Assembly: GCA_002347485.1 (NCBI GenBank)
Contig: DDXM01000025.1
Span: 1-63,798 of the forward strand
DNA length: 63,798 nt
Source: Anaerolineaceae bacterium UBA2260
GTDB taxonomy: Bacteria; Chloroflexota; Anaerolineae; Anaerolineales; Anaerolineaceae
Reading direction: 5' to 3'
Shown here: positions 17,776 to 26,349 of the stretch, piece by piece
Position numbering within the stretch: the stretch's first letter is position 1
Layout: each line of letters begins with the position of its first letter
Notes under the pieces: model-generated
Databases searched by the model: none
What the model was told of the DNA's origin: nothing
What the model saw: the letters and a program-made list of their open reading frames with translations, nothing else
Translations under genes and position numbers: made by a program

Positions 17776-19929
17776 ATGAAGCAAATACTCCAACACATGA
17801 ACGACGGTAAAACTATTGTCGAAGAAGTACCCGTACCGGTGGCGCGATCTCGCACTGCCCTGGTCAAAACTTCCACCTCGCTTGTTTCAGCGGGAACGGA
17901 ACGTATGCTGGTGGATTTTGCCGAAAAAAACCTCATCGGAAAAGCAACCTCCCGGCCTGACCTGGTTCGCCAGGTCATCGCGAAAGCCCAACGCGAAGGT
18001 CTTCTCCCCACCTTGGAAGCGGCGTTCAATAAACTCGAACAACCCATGCCCCTTGGCTATTCATCTGCCGGTACCATCATCGAGGTTGGAGCGGAAATGG
18101 GCGAATTCAAACCCGGTGACCGGGTGGCCTGCGCGGGTGGCGGCTTCGCCGTGCACGCAGAATACGCCCTCGTTCCTTACAACTTGCTGGCGCCTTTGCC
18201 AGATAACGTGGATTTCGCGTCCGCAGCCTTCACTACACTTGGCGCTATCGCCATGCATGGGTTCCGCCTCTCCTCTCCCCAGCTCGGTGAGTCGGTCTGC
18301 GTGATCGGTCTCGGCTTGCTAGGATTGCTGGCTGCCCAGATCGCGCGCGCCGCTGGCTGCAGCGTTTTCGGTATCGACCTCTCTCCCGACAGGGTACGCC
18401 TGGCGCAAAGCCTGGGCTTTTCCGCCGCGCTCAACGAAGCCAGCCTGGATATGGTACCCGGGGTAACCAACGGCCGTGGGTTTGACCACGTGCTCATCTG
18501 CGCAGACACGCACTCCAACGACACGGTCGCACTTGCTGGTCAGGTATCGCGTGACCGTGGCAGCGTGGTGGCTGTGGGCGCTGTGGGGATGGACCTGCCG
18601 CGTAAGATTTACTACGACAAGGAATTGGATTTCAAGGTCTCCCGTTCATACGGGCCCGGGCGTTATGATCCGCGCTACGAAGAAGCCGGGAACGACTACC
18701 CGATCGGTTACGTGCGCTGGACTGAAGGGCGCAACCTGCAAGCTTTCGTTGACCTCCTCGCCAATGGTCAGGTAGACGTTCATCCACTCATTACGCATCG
18801 TTTCCCGATCGAAGACGCGCCCAAGGCTTATGACCTGATCACCGGTCGGTTGAAAGAACCCTTCCTGGGTGTGCTGCTGACCTATCCTGAAAGCATCGAA
18901 GAAAAAGGTATCGTCCACAAGGTTGAAACACCGTCCTACGTCAGTGCACCTCAACCAACCATCAAACTGGGGGTGCTGGGGGCTGGCAATTACGCCCAGG
19001 CGGTCTTCCTGCCGGTCATCCGTAAAACGGGTGGCGCAGAATTGAAGGGCATTGTCACAGCCTCGGGACTGAGCGCGCAGCAAACCGCCAGCAGATTCGG
19101 TTTTGGATTTGCCGCCACCACCGAAGAGGAGGTGCTTGAAAACCCGGATATCAATAGCGTGGTCATTCTCACCCGCCACCAGCATCACGCGCGACAGGTA
19201 CTCACCGCGCTGCGCAATAAGAAGTCTGTTTATTGTGAAAAACCACTGGCGCTGACCCCAGACGAACTCGCAGAGATCGAATCCACTCTCGATCAACCGG
19301 AAACTCCGCTGCTGACCGTCGGCTATAACCGGCGCTTTGCCCCCATGGCGACCCGCATGTCGGAATTTCTCAAGGTTCGCAGCGAACCGCTTTTCATTCA
19401 ATACCGGGTCAACGCCGGATACCTCCCCCCTACACACTGGATTCACGATCCTTTGCAGGGCGGCGGGCGCATCATTGGCGAAGGGTGTCACTTTATCGAT
19501 TTCCTCACCTTCCTGGTTGGCGACTCCCCGGTCTCAGTCCACGCAACAGGTTTACCGGATAAGGAAAAATACAACCGGGACAACGTGCTGCTGACCCTGT
19601 ACTTCGCGGATGGATCCATCGGCACGGTGACCTACCTCGCGAACGGCAACAAGAATTTCGCCAAGGAACGGGTAGAAGCGTTTACCAGCGGCCGGATTGC
19701 CGTGTTGAACGATTTTCGTACCCTCGAACTGGTCACCGAGGAGCGGAAAAACATCACCCGCTCACGGTTGCGCCAGGATAAAGGACACACCCACGCCTGG
19801 CAGGGATTTCTCACCGCACTCAAGCAAGGCGGGCCTCCCCCGATCCCATACGATCAATTGATGAGCACCTCGCGTGCCAGCTTCGCCGCGCTTGAATCCC
19901 TGCGCAGCGGCACCCGGGTCGACCTGTAA
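17776..19929 (+). CDS. Bi-domain oxidoreductase (zinc-type alcohol dehydrogenase + Gfo/Idh/MocA)
   Basis: 717 residues. Residues 1-370 form a medium-chain dehydrogenase: STSLVSAGTERMLVDFAEKN, PLGYSSAGTIIEVG, and the nucleotide-binding VIGLGLLGLLAAQIARAAGC. Residues about 390-717 form a Gfo/Idh/MocA unit: KLGVLGAGNYAQAVFLPVI, the EKP of SVYCEKPLALTPDE, and GGRIIGEGCHFIDFLTFLVG with the catalytic His. This fusion is a known family regularly found beside heparinase-like and glycosyltransferase genes in polysaccharide loci, as here. Probably oxidises or epimerises a sugar nucleotide or glycan unit; reaction not established. Confidence 0.88.
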   Translation: MKQILQHMNDGKTIVEEVPVPVARSRTALVKTSTSLVSAGTERMLVDFAEKNLIGKATSRPDLVRQVIAKAQREGLLPTLEAAFNKLEQPMPLGYSSAGTIIEVGAEMGEFKPGDRVACAGGGFAVHAEYALVPYNLLAPLPDNVDFASAAFTTLGAIAMHGFRLSSPQLGESVCVIGLGLLGLLAAQIARAAGCSVFGIDLSPDRVRLAQSLGFSAALNEASLDMVPGVTNGRGFDHVLICADTHSNDTVALAGQVSRDRGSVVAVGAVGMDLPRKIYYDKELDFKVSRSYGPGRYDPRYEEAGNDYPIGYVRWTEGRNLQAFVDLLANGQVDVHPLITHRFPIEDAPKAYDLITGRLKEPFLGVLLTYPESIEEKGIVHKVETPSYVSAPQPTIKLGVLGAGNYAQAVFLPVIRKTGGAELKGIVTASGLSAQQTASRFGFGFAATTEEEVLENPDINSVVILTRHQHHARQVLTALRNKKSVYCEKPLALTPDELAEIESTLDQPETPLLTVGYNRRFAPMATRMSEFLKVRSEPLFIQYRVNAGYLPPTHWIHDPLQGGGRIIGEGCHFIDFLTFLVGDSPVSVHATGLPDKEKYNRDNVLLTLYFADGSIGTVTYLANGNKNFAKERVEAFTSGRIAVLNDFRTLELVTEERKNITRSRLRQDKGHTHAWQGFLTALKQGGPPPIPYDQLMSTSRASFAALESLRSGTRVDL

Positions 19930-19952
19930 GCATCAAACATCGGATCACTGAT

Positions 19953-21899
19953 TTGGATCAATTACGTAAACTAACCCTGCTGGTCAAAGAGATCGGCATC
20001 CCCAACCTGGCGAGCTATGCCGTCTACCAGCTCAAACTGCGTAGCGGCTGGTTGCGCCGGCGCACACCGGAGGGTGGTTTTACTGCTCGCCGCGAGATCG
20101 CGTTGGAAGCTCCCCTCAATCTAACCGCCTGGTCAACCAACTGGCGGTCGACAGCATGGACCGAATTTTCAACGCTGTTATCCAAAGAATCGGCGTTCCT
20201 GATCGACGAAAAATACCGCCCTTTCATTGGTGATGCTGTTGAACAGCTGAATTTTTCGCTCATCCCCTCACTCGATCATTGGACTGCCTATTCCAATGAT
20301 TTTGAGGGAAAGGATATCAAGTTCACCTGGGAACCGGCGCGCTTCACCTGGAGCCTGGCGCTGGGAAGAGCTTATAAGATCACTGGCGATGAACGCTACG
20401 CGCAACTCTTCTGGCGGAAATTCGACGAATTCCAGACCGCAAACCCGGTCAACCGCGGGCCGAACTGGGCCTCTGCCCAGGAGGTCGCGCTGCGCATGAT
20501 CATGTGGATCCTGGTGATTCCTGCGCTAGTAGACTCGCCAACTACCACACCGGAAAGACTATCCAACCTGGCAGGTGCCGCCCTGCATCACATCGAGCGC
20601 ATTCTGCCGACCCTCTCCTACGCGCGTTCTCAAGACAACAATCATGTATTAAGTGAAGCGTTGGGATTGATAGTCGGGGGCAACTTCCTGCGCAGATACG
20701 ACCCTCGCGCGGAAAGTTGGATTTCGCGCGGCACGCGTGAATTCGATCATGCGATCCTGCGCCAGGTGGACGAAGAAGGAAATTACTCACAGCACAGCGC
20801 CAATTACCTGCGCATGATGCTACAACTCGCGCTGATGTACAATGCTTTCCTGGAACAAACCAGCCGTGAAATGCCAGCCGGCGTACGCGCAAAGCTCGCG
20901 CTGGCCGCACGCTGGCTGATCGCCCAAATGGATGTTACCAGCGGGCGGCTGCCCAATCTGGGGCACAACGACGGCACCCTGCTGCTGCCTTTCGGTGGGG
21001 TGGATTTCCGCGATTACCGCCCGACCGCCCAGGCTGCTGCTATCGCATTCCTCGGCCACCCTTGCCTGCCCACCGGTCCCTGGGACGAGTTAACCTCCTG
21101 GCTTGGATTACAATCCAATCAGACAGTTACGCTCGCACAAACAGTCTCCTCACCGGGCGTGCGCAAGGTCGGTACCGCGGATTGCTGGGCGAGCCTGCGC
21201 GCCGTCAGGTTCCACAACCGCCCGGCGCACGCCGATCAATTGCAAGTGGAAATATGGTGCGATGGGGAGAACCTGGCGCGCGACGCCGGGACCTACCTTT
21301 ACAATGCGCCGCTCCCCTGGCAAAACGCGCTGGATGTCACGCGGGCACACAACACGGTCACCATCGATGGAAAAGACCAGATGCAACGCGTCAGCCGCTT
21401 CCTTTGGCTGGACCAGGCACAAGCACGCTGGCTGGTCAGCGAAGAGCCAGATACCATCATTGCTGAACATAACGGTTACCGGAACCTGGGCATCACTCAC
21501 CAGCGGTCGGTTAAATTCGATTCACCTGCCAGCTTTGTTGTAGTTGACACACTCACTCCTACGCCGTCCGATCAAGGTGCGCATGAGTATCGCCTGCACT
21601 GGCTATTGCCTGACTGGCAGTGGGGGCTTGAAGGTCAACGACTCACCTTAAGCTCGGAAAGAATGAAAACAACCCAGCACATTCAAGCGGTCAGGCAATC
21701 GAACAGTGAAGCCCTATACCCCATCGATGTCTCGCTGATCCGTGCCGGTAAAACACTCACAGGTCACCTCTCAGACGAAATCCTGGGCTGGGAATCAAAC
21801 ACTTATAATGAAAAACATCCTGCCCTCTCTTTGTCAGTGAGTTTTCAAGTGAGCGGAGCCGCGATAATCACAACGGAATGGAAGATAACCAGAGCATGA
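19953..21899 (+). CDS. Heparinase II/III family (alginate lyase-like) protein
   Basis: 648 residues, TTG start at 19953 (no strong Shine-Dalgarno). The N-terminal (alpha/alpha) toroid part includes FTWEPARFTWSLALGRAY, GPNWASAQEVALRMIMWI and the catalytic-region SQDNNHVLSEALGLIVGG and YSQHSANYLRMML (Asn, His, Tyr). The C-terminal beta-sandwich starts near RAVRFHNRPAHADQLQVEIW and includes ARDAGTYLYN and TRAHNTVTIDGKDQ. This matches heparinase II/III-like uronate lyases. No signal peptide is visible, so in polysaccharide loci it may act on glycan in the cytoplasm or quality control rather than as a secreted lyase. Followed directly by a GT4 gene. Confidence 0.85.
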   Translation: MDQLRKLTLLVKEIGIPNLASYAVYQLKLRSGWLRRRTPEGGFTARREIALEAPLNLTAWSTNWRSTAWTEFSTLLSKESAFLIDEKYRPFIGDAVEQLNFSLIPSLDHWTAYSNDFEGKDIKFTWEPARFTWSLALGRAYKITGDERYAQLFWRKFDEFQTANPVNRGPNWASAQEVALRMIMWILVIPALVDSPTTTPERLSNLAGAALHHIERILPTLSYARSQDNNHVLSEALGLIVGGNFLRRYDPRAESWISRGTREFDHAILRQVDEEGNYSQHSANYLRMMLQLALMYNAFLEQTSREMPAGVRAKLALAARWLIAQMDVTSGRLPNLGHNDGTLLLPFGGVDFRDYRPTAQAAAIAFLGHPCLPTGPWDELTSWLGLQSNQTVTLAQTVSSPGVRKVGTADCWASLRAVRFHNRPAHADQLQVEIWCDGENLARDAGTYLYNAPLPWQNALDVTRAHNTVTIDGKDQMQRVSRFLWLDQAQARWLVSEEPDTIIAEHNGYRNLGITHQRSVKFDSPASFVVVDTLTPTPSDQGAHEYRLHWLLPDWQWGLEGQRLTLSSERMKTTQHIQAVRQSNSEALYPIDVSLIRAGKTLTGHLSDEILGWESNTYNEKHPALSLSVSFQVSGAAIITTEWKITRA

Positions 21900-23152
21900 G
21901 CGAAACCGCTTCAGCACAAAAACCAGGTGTGCATATCCTGTTGATTCATCAGGCATTTGCCGCTCTCGATGAACCCGGTGGCACCCGTCATTTCGAAATG
22001 GCGCGCGCTTTCGTTGAGAACGGTCACCGCGTGACCGTCATCACCAGCCCGGTGAGCTACCTGACCGGTAAGACCGCCACCGGTCATATGCGCTGGGTGA
22101 GCCGCGAGCACCCGCTGCCTGGGATGGAGATTCTGCGCGCTTACACGTATCCCGCGCTCCACCGCAGTTTCTTCCACCGTCTGCTCGGTTTCTTCAGCTT
22201 CATGTTCTCCTCGTTTTTCATCGGTTTGGGGGTCAGAAATGTGCAGGTAATTTGGGGGACTTCCCCCCCCATCTTTCAGGGCTGGACGGCCTGGCTGCTG
22301 GCGCGATTAAAAGGCGTGAAATTCGTGTTCGAGATCCGCGACCTGTGGCCGGCATTCGCCATCGCCATGAGGGTCATCCGCAATCCGCTCATCATCCGGC
22401 TCTCGCAGTGGCTCGAAGGCTTTCTTTACCGCCACGCTGACCAGCTCATCGTCAACTCGCCGGGCTTCATCGACCACATCACCGCGAAAGGCGGCAGAAA
22501 CCCGCAATTGGTCGCAAATGGCGTGGACCCGGATATGTTCGATCCATCAGACACAGGCGCGGTATTCAGGCAGAAATACGACCTCGATGATAAATTTATC
22601 GTTCTTTACTCAGGTGCGCATGGAATCTCGAACGACCTCGAAGTGATGCTTTTAGCCGCCCAACTCACCGCTGATGAACCCGAGATCACATACGTACTGG
22701 TGGGCGACGGCAAGGAAAAATCGAACCTGGTGAAACTGTCGAAACACCTCGCTTTAACCAACATCATCTTCGTTCCGCCGGTCGCCAAGGCAGAGATGAA
22801 GAATGTGTTGGCAGCGGCAGATGCCTGCCTGGCCATCCTCAAACCTATTGATTTGTACAAAACCACGTATCCGAACAAGGTGTTTGATTACATGGCCGCA
22901 GGCCGACCGGTACTTTGCGCCATCGACGGCGTTATAAGGACAGTGGTCGAAGAAGCGCGCGCCGGGGTGTTCATACACCCTGGCGATCCGGCAGCCCTGG
23001 CTGAAGCGGTGCGCAGACTACACCAGGTTCCTCACGAAGCTAAAGTGATGGGGATGAACGGCAGGGAGTATGTTGTACGTCACTTCGACAGGCGCAAGAT
23101 CGCCGCGCAAATGCAAGACATCCTGGTCAAAGCTGCAGTCGGTCAGGGTTGA
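21896..23152 (+). CDS. Glycosyltransferase family 4 (WbuB-like)
   Basis: 418 residues from ATG 21896, which overlaps the heparinase-like stop as ATGA; an in-frame ATG six codons earlier is possible. The GT-B fold shows an N-terminal acceptor domain (EPGGTRHFEMARAFVENGHRVTVIT), VWGTSPPIFQGWTAWLLA, FEIRDLWPAFA and the C-terminal donor half with ANGVDPDMFDP, LYSGAHGISNDLEVML and PNKVFDYMAAGRPVLCAIDG (EX7E-equivalent region). Adds a sugar to a lipid-linked glycan on the cytoplasmic side. Completes the plus-strand half of the polysaccharide locus. Confidence 0.9.
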   Translation: MSETASAQKPGVHILLIHQAFAALDEPGGTRHFEMARAFVENGHRVTVITSPVSYLTGKTATGHMRWVSREHPLPGMEILRAYTYPALHRSFFHRLLGFFSFMFSSFFIGLGVRNVQVIWGTSPPIFQGWTAWLLARLKGVKFVFEIRDLWPAFAIAMRVIRNPLIIRLSQWLEGFLYRHADQLIVNSPGFIDHITAKGGRNPQLVANGVDPDMFDPSDTGAVFRQKYDLDDKFIVLYSGAHGISNDLEVMLLAAQLTADEPEITYVLVGDGKEKSNLVKLSKHLALTNIIFVPPVAKAEMKNVLAAADACLAILKPIDLYKTTYPNKVFDYMAAGRPVLCAIDGVIRTVVEEARAGVFIHPGDPAALAEAVRRLHQVPHEAKVMGMNGREYVVRHFDRRKIAAQMQDILVKAAVGQG

Positions 23153-23180
23153 TCGGGCATTTTCTACCAACTGATTAAGT

Positions 23181-23208
23181 TTGAATCCTGTCATTTCCCT
23201 TCTATAAT
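23181..23208 (+). promoter_or_regulatory. Promoter of the PH-like/zinc-ribbon gene
   Basis: TTGAAT (23181-23186), 16-bp spacer, TATAAT (23203-23208); start near 23215 leaves a 45-nt leader containing AAGGAGG. Confidence 0.75.
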
Positions 23209-23260
23209 AACTTACATATAGGCGTACTTTTTTGGTTCAATCAACAACCAAGGAGGAAAA

Positions 23261-24322
23261 ATGGCTAAGACGGATTTGTCACCGCAGGAGCAGATCAAAC
23301 TGGATATATCATCTGCGCAAACGGAATATCGCAACCTCATCGAAAAAGTAAATCTCTCCTCGGTACGCGACAGGTATTCCTCGCTCGAAACGGAGATCAA
23401 CAACCTGCCAACCCGCGTGCAAAAGATTCGTGACCGCAAATACGCCTTCAACAGGATTCTCGAAGAGCAGACCAGAAGTTTTCAACGCCAATGGGCGACC
23501 AAACGCAGCGGTATTCTCAGCCAGATCACGCAGGAATCCAACCTGCTTCAGAACCAGTTGCGCTCCTTGGATATGCGCGTTAGAGCGCTTAGCCTTGGAT
23601 CCACCTCAGCCGCGGTTGTGAAAACGGTACGCAACGATCTCTCGACCTTCAACAGCAAGGTAAACGCCGTCGAATCCACCGTTACCGGCATGTTTAACGA
23701 CCTGGATAATGAAGTCAGCGCGGTGCAGACTTTGTTATCGCGCATCGAAAAAACCCTCGATTATTGCGATTCCGCCAGTTTTGGATTCCTGCCCACGGAA
23801 TGCGTGGTGCGCGCGGTAAAGGCCATTTGGACTCGTGATGATAAGAAGGACAAAGAAGACCCCGAAGGGATCTTATTCCTCACTGACCAGCGCTTGATCT
23901 TTGAGCAGCGCGAAGAGGTCGCCACCAAGAAGGTTCTATTCATCACCACTGAGCGTAAAAAAGTGCAGGCATTGGCATTCGAAGTACCGGTACTTTCTAT
24001 TTCAGCGGTAAAAACTACGAAACAGGGAATGTTTAAGAACGAGGATTGGCTGGAGCTTGAATTCGAATCCGGCGCGTTTGCGCGCAGCGCCAAACTGCAC
24101 CTCGATGGGCAGAATTGCAATGAATGGCAGGCAGCCATCAACCAGGTCAAATCACGCGAACTGGATGCCGACCGCGCGTTTGCCGTGGATAAAGCCTTAG
24201 TGGAAAAAGTCAAATCCGCGCCAGTCATATGCCCCTCCTGCGGCGCCACGTTGAGCAAGCCGGTCTTGCGCGGTATGGATACCATGACCTGCGATTTTTG
24301 CGGTCGGGTCATCAAACTGTAG
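23261..24322 (+). CDS. Coiled-coil protein with PH/GRAM-like domain and C-terminal zinc ribbon
   Basis: 353 residues. Residues about 1-170 are charged and helical with heptad character (coiled coil). Residues about 185-300 contain GILFLTDQRLIFEQRE, LSISAVKTTKQGMFKNEDWLELEF and the final WQAAINQVK helix, the pattern of bacterial PH-like or GRAM domains. The last 30 residues (CPSCGATLSKPVLRGMDTMTCDFCG) hold two CxxC knuckles of a zinc ribbon. Soluble and cytoplasmic. I do not recognise a named family; a scaffold or membrane-stress role is only a guess. Strong own promoter and AAGGAGG ribosome-binding site. Confidence 0.7.
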   Translation: MAKTDLSPQEQIKLDISSAQTEYRNLIEKVNLSSVRDRYSSLETEINNLPTRVQKIRDRKYAFNRILEEQTRSFQRQWATKRSGILSQITQESNLLQNQLRSLDMRVRALSLGSTSAAVVKTVRNDLSTFNSKVNAVESTVTGMFNDLDNEVSAVQTLLSRIEKTLDYCDSASFGFLPTECVVRAVKAIWTRDDKKDKEDPEGILFLTDQRLIFEQREEVATKKVLFITTERKKVQALAFEVPVLSISAVKTTKQGMFKNEDWLELEFESGAFARSAKLHLDGQNCNEWQAAINQVKSRELDADRAFAVDKALVEKVKSAPVICPSCGATLSKPVLRGMDTMTCDFCGRVIKL

Positions 24323-24398
24323 ACCATCAAACAAGTTGTCACTTTTCTTTATCCAGATCATCTAATTTCCTGTATGCCTCATATACAGGAGAGTAAGG

Positions 24399-24593
24399 AT
24401 GAAAATCAATCAATCGAAAATTGACCGCATTATCCGGGTGATCCTGGGAATCGTACTTCTCACGCTCGGCTGGGGAGGAATCGTTAGCGGTACCTGGGGA
24501 CTGGTCTTTAAGATCGTAGGCTTTATCCCCCTTATCACCGGCCTGGTGGGTTGGTGCCCTCTTTACGCCTTATTCAAACTCAAAACCAATTAA
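24399..24593 (+). CDS. DUF2892 (YgaP-like) small membrane protein
   Basis: 64 residues, two hydrophobic segments, with the family pattern: N-x-s-KIDRIIRVILGIVLL, a short Gly/Trp loop, and IVGFIPLITGLVGWCPLYALF ending in the conserved GWCPLY. GGAG precedes the ATG. DUF2892 proteins occur alone or fused to rhodanese domains; function not established. Ends at a strong bidirectional terminator. Confidence 0.9.
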   Translation: MKINQSKIDRIIRVILGIVLLTLGWGGIVSGTWGLVFKIVGFIPLITGLVGWCPLYALFKLKTN

Positions 24594-24606
24594 TTTGAAA
24601 AGTAAA

Positions 24607-24640
24607 AACACCAGGGAATGAATTACCCTGGTGTTCTTCG
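24607..24640. terminator. Bidirectional terminator
   Basis: AACACCAGGG / CCCTGGTGTT (24607-24616, 24626-24635), then CTTCGTTT; A-rich on the left. Lies between convergent genes. Confidence 0.9.
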
Positions 24641-24641
24641 T

Positions 24642-25490
24642 TTAATCCAATCCCGCAAACAAATCCTTTTGCCTGCGCCCCCCTGGGGGGGGCGGATAAG
24701 CCTGCATGTAGCGGTCACTGATACCGAACAACTTGCGCAGGTAATCCAGCACACCAACCGTGATGCGCATGCCGCCCTGGCTGGCATGGCAGGCAACCGC
24801 CCGATTCTTCTGTTCCAGTACAGTCCGGTAATCCACGCTGGCGTGTACCGGGAAACGTGCTTCTGATACCCGCACCAGGTCAATATCGCCATTCTTGCCG
24901 AATTTGCGCGGATCCTTGCCCACCAGGCGCATTAACCCCACAGATATGCGCAGGAATCCGCGTGGAAAAGTGTGATAGAACAACTTCGCAGGTTGGTAGG
25001 CGGTCTGCTCCGAAGGGAACTGCCCTGCATCCCCAGCAGCGTGGAACGCGCGCACCGTTGCTTTGTGGATCGCAATATGGTCCGGGTGCATATAACCACC
25101 AACCGGGTCGAATGTGATCACCACCTGGGGGCGCAAACTGCGCATGTACGGAACGATCTTCGCCGCGACAGTATCGACCTCAGCGTTAGCCAGCGCTTGC
25201 GGATGCTTGTTATCCGGAGAGCCTTCCATTCCAGAATCGCGAAAGTCCAGGAAATATACCCCTTTCAAACCCAGGTGTTCGGCAGCGCAGCGCAGTTCGT
25301 GTTCCCGTAATTCCCCAATGGACGCGAATCCATGCAGCATTTCCGGGTCAACCTCGCCCACTTCGCCGCGGGTGGCGCAGACCAGGTACACATCAGCCCC
25401 TTTGCTCGCGTAATACGCCAGCGTTCCCCCTGTGCCAAACGTCTCATCATCCGGGTGAGCCAGAACAGCCAATAATACTTTTTTCTTCAT
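24642..25490 (-). CDS. PIG-L family deacetylase (LmbE-like)
   Basis: 282 residues. The metal and catalytic motif AHPDDETFGTGG (residues about 11-22) and the distal HPDH (YMHPDHIAIHKAT) define the LmbE/PIG-L fold, zinc-dependent N-deacetylases of GlcNAc conjugates (mycothiol/bacillithiol pathway or glycan/antibiotic tailoring). Cytoplasmic. Shares the minus strand with the ThiF-like gene 16 bp upstream. The identity of the small-molecule substrate is not visible. Confidence 0.88.
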   Translation of the reverse strand: MKKKVLLAVLAHPDDETFGTGGTLAYYASKGADVYLVCATRGEVGEVDPEMLHGFASIGELREHELRCAAEHLGLKGVYFLDFRDSGMEGSPDNKHPQALANAEVDTVAAKIVPYMRSLRPQVVITFDPVGGYMHPDHIAIHKATVRAFHAAGDAGQFPSEQTAYQPAKLFYHTFPRGFLRISVGLMRLVGKDPRKFGKNGDIDLVRVSEARFPVHASVDYRTVLEQKNRAVACHASQGGMRITVGVLDYLRKLFGISDRYMQAYPPPPGGRRQKDLFAGLD

Positions 25491-25506
25491 AATTTATGTA
25501 GGACCT

Positions 25507-26271
25507 CTATCCAGGTGTGAAATATTTACCGCATACCGGGCAATCCCGTCGCTTGAAAAGGTGGATCTGCAGCAAACTGACCGATAGGCTGTCATAAAGC
25601 ATCAATTTGCCGATGAGTGGTTCTCCGACTCCCAACAGGAGCTTGAGCACCTCAGTCGCCTGCAGCATACCAATAGTCCCCGGCACTGTGTTGAGCAGCC
25701 CGTGGGTTTCGGGGTCTGGCACGCTGCCGGGCGGGGGCGTCTCGGGGATCATGCAGCGCAGGCAGGGTCCGCGCCGCGCATCGAATACGCTCACCTGCCC
25801 CTCAAATTCAAAAACCGCGCCGTAGACCAGCGGGATCCCCTGGCTGGCGCAGACCTCGTTGAGCAAAAAACGCGCTTCCAGGTTATCGGTGCAATCGACG
25901 ACCACCTGCCGATCCCTGATCAATTCCGGCGCGTTCGTGCGGGTAAGGCGCTCGGCGTGAGTGTCAAAGACCACTTCAGGGTTCAGGGCGCTTAACCGCG
26001 CGCGGGCTGAATCCACTTTACGCTTATCGAGGGAAGGCGTGTCATGCAGCACCTGGCGCGGTAAGTTTGAAAGCGTCAGCCGGTCGCTATCGATGATGCC
26101 GATATGACCTACGCCTGCCCCGGTGAGATAGGTCAAAACAGGTGAACCCAACCCGCCCGCGCCTACCACCAGCACCGAAGCCTGCTTCAACCGCTCCTGC
26201 CCTTCCCTGCCGACATGCAGCAGTTGCAGGTGCTTCTTGTATCGTTCAATCTCTGCCTGGCTCAATGTCAT
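25507..26271 (-). CDS. HesA/MoeB/ThiF family E1-like adenylyltransferase
   Basis: 254 residues from ATG 26271 (family N-terminus MTLSQAEIERYKKHLQL; an upstream GTG at 26295 adds eight unconserved residues). It contains the ATP-binding VVGAGGLGSPVLTYL, the Asp of IIDSDRLTLSNLPRQ, VVDCTDNLEARFLLN, and two zinc-binding CxxC knuckles (CLRC, CPVC). E1-like enzymes adenylate the C-terminal Gly-Gly of ThiS/MoaD-type sulfur carriers. No ThiS/MoaD gene is adjacent, so the pathway (thiamine, molybdopterin, or thiolation) cannot be told. A -10 box 7 nt before the ATG suggests a leaderless transcript. Confidence 0.88.
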   Translation of the reverse strand: MTLSQAEIERYKKHLQLLHVGREGQERLKQASVLVVGAGGLGSPVLTYLTGAGVGHIGIIDSDRLTLSNLPRQVLHDTPSLDKRKVDSARARLSALNPEVVFDTHAERLTRTNAPELIRDRQVVVDCTDNLEARFLLNEVCASQGIPLVYGAVFEFEGQVSVFDARRGPCLRCMIPETPPPGSVPDPETHGLLNTVPGTIGMLQATEVLKLLLGVGEPLIGKLMLYDSLSVSLLQIHLFKRRDCPVCGKYFTPG

Positions 26272-26278
26272 AAATCCA

Positions 26279-26284
26279 ATTGTA
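26279..26284 (-). promoter_or_regulatory. -10 box of the ThiF-like gene, predicted leaderless
   Basis: TACAAT on the minus strand, 7 nt before ATG 26271. Confidence 0.45.
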
Positions 26285-26334
26285 AATCCATTCACAAAAT
26301 TTTACCCCACCCGGGTCATGGATATTTGCCTTGA

Positions 26335-26343
26335 TGTTACAAT
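26335..26343 (+). promoter_or_regulatory. Extended -10 of the DHH-CBS-nucleotidyltransferase gene, predicted leaderless
   Basis: TGTTACAAT (TGn + TACAAT) with 6 nt to ATG 26350. The divergent -10 for the ThiF-like gene lies 50 bp away, so the promoters may interact. Confidence 0.6.
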
Positions 26344-26349
26344 AAAAAT

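Noticed and set aside
18646..19491. 281-codon open frame on the minus strand
   Set aside because: Antisense to the Gfo/Idh half of the bi-domain oxidoreductase; product looks unstructured and unlike any family.
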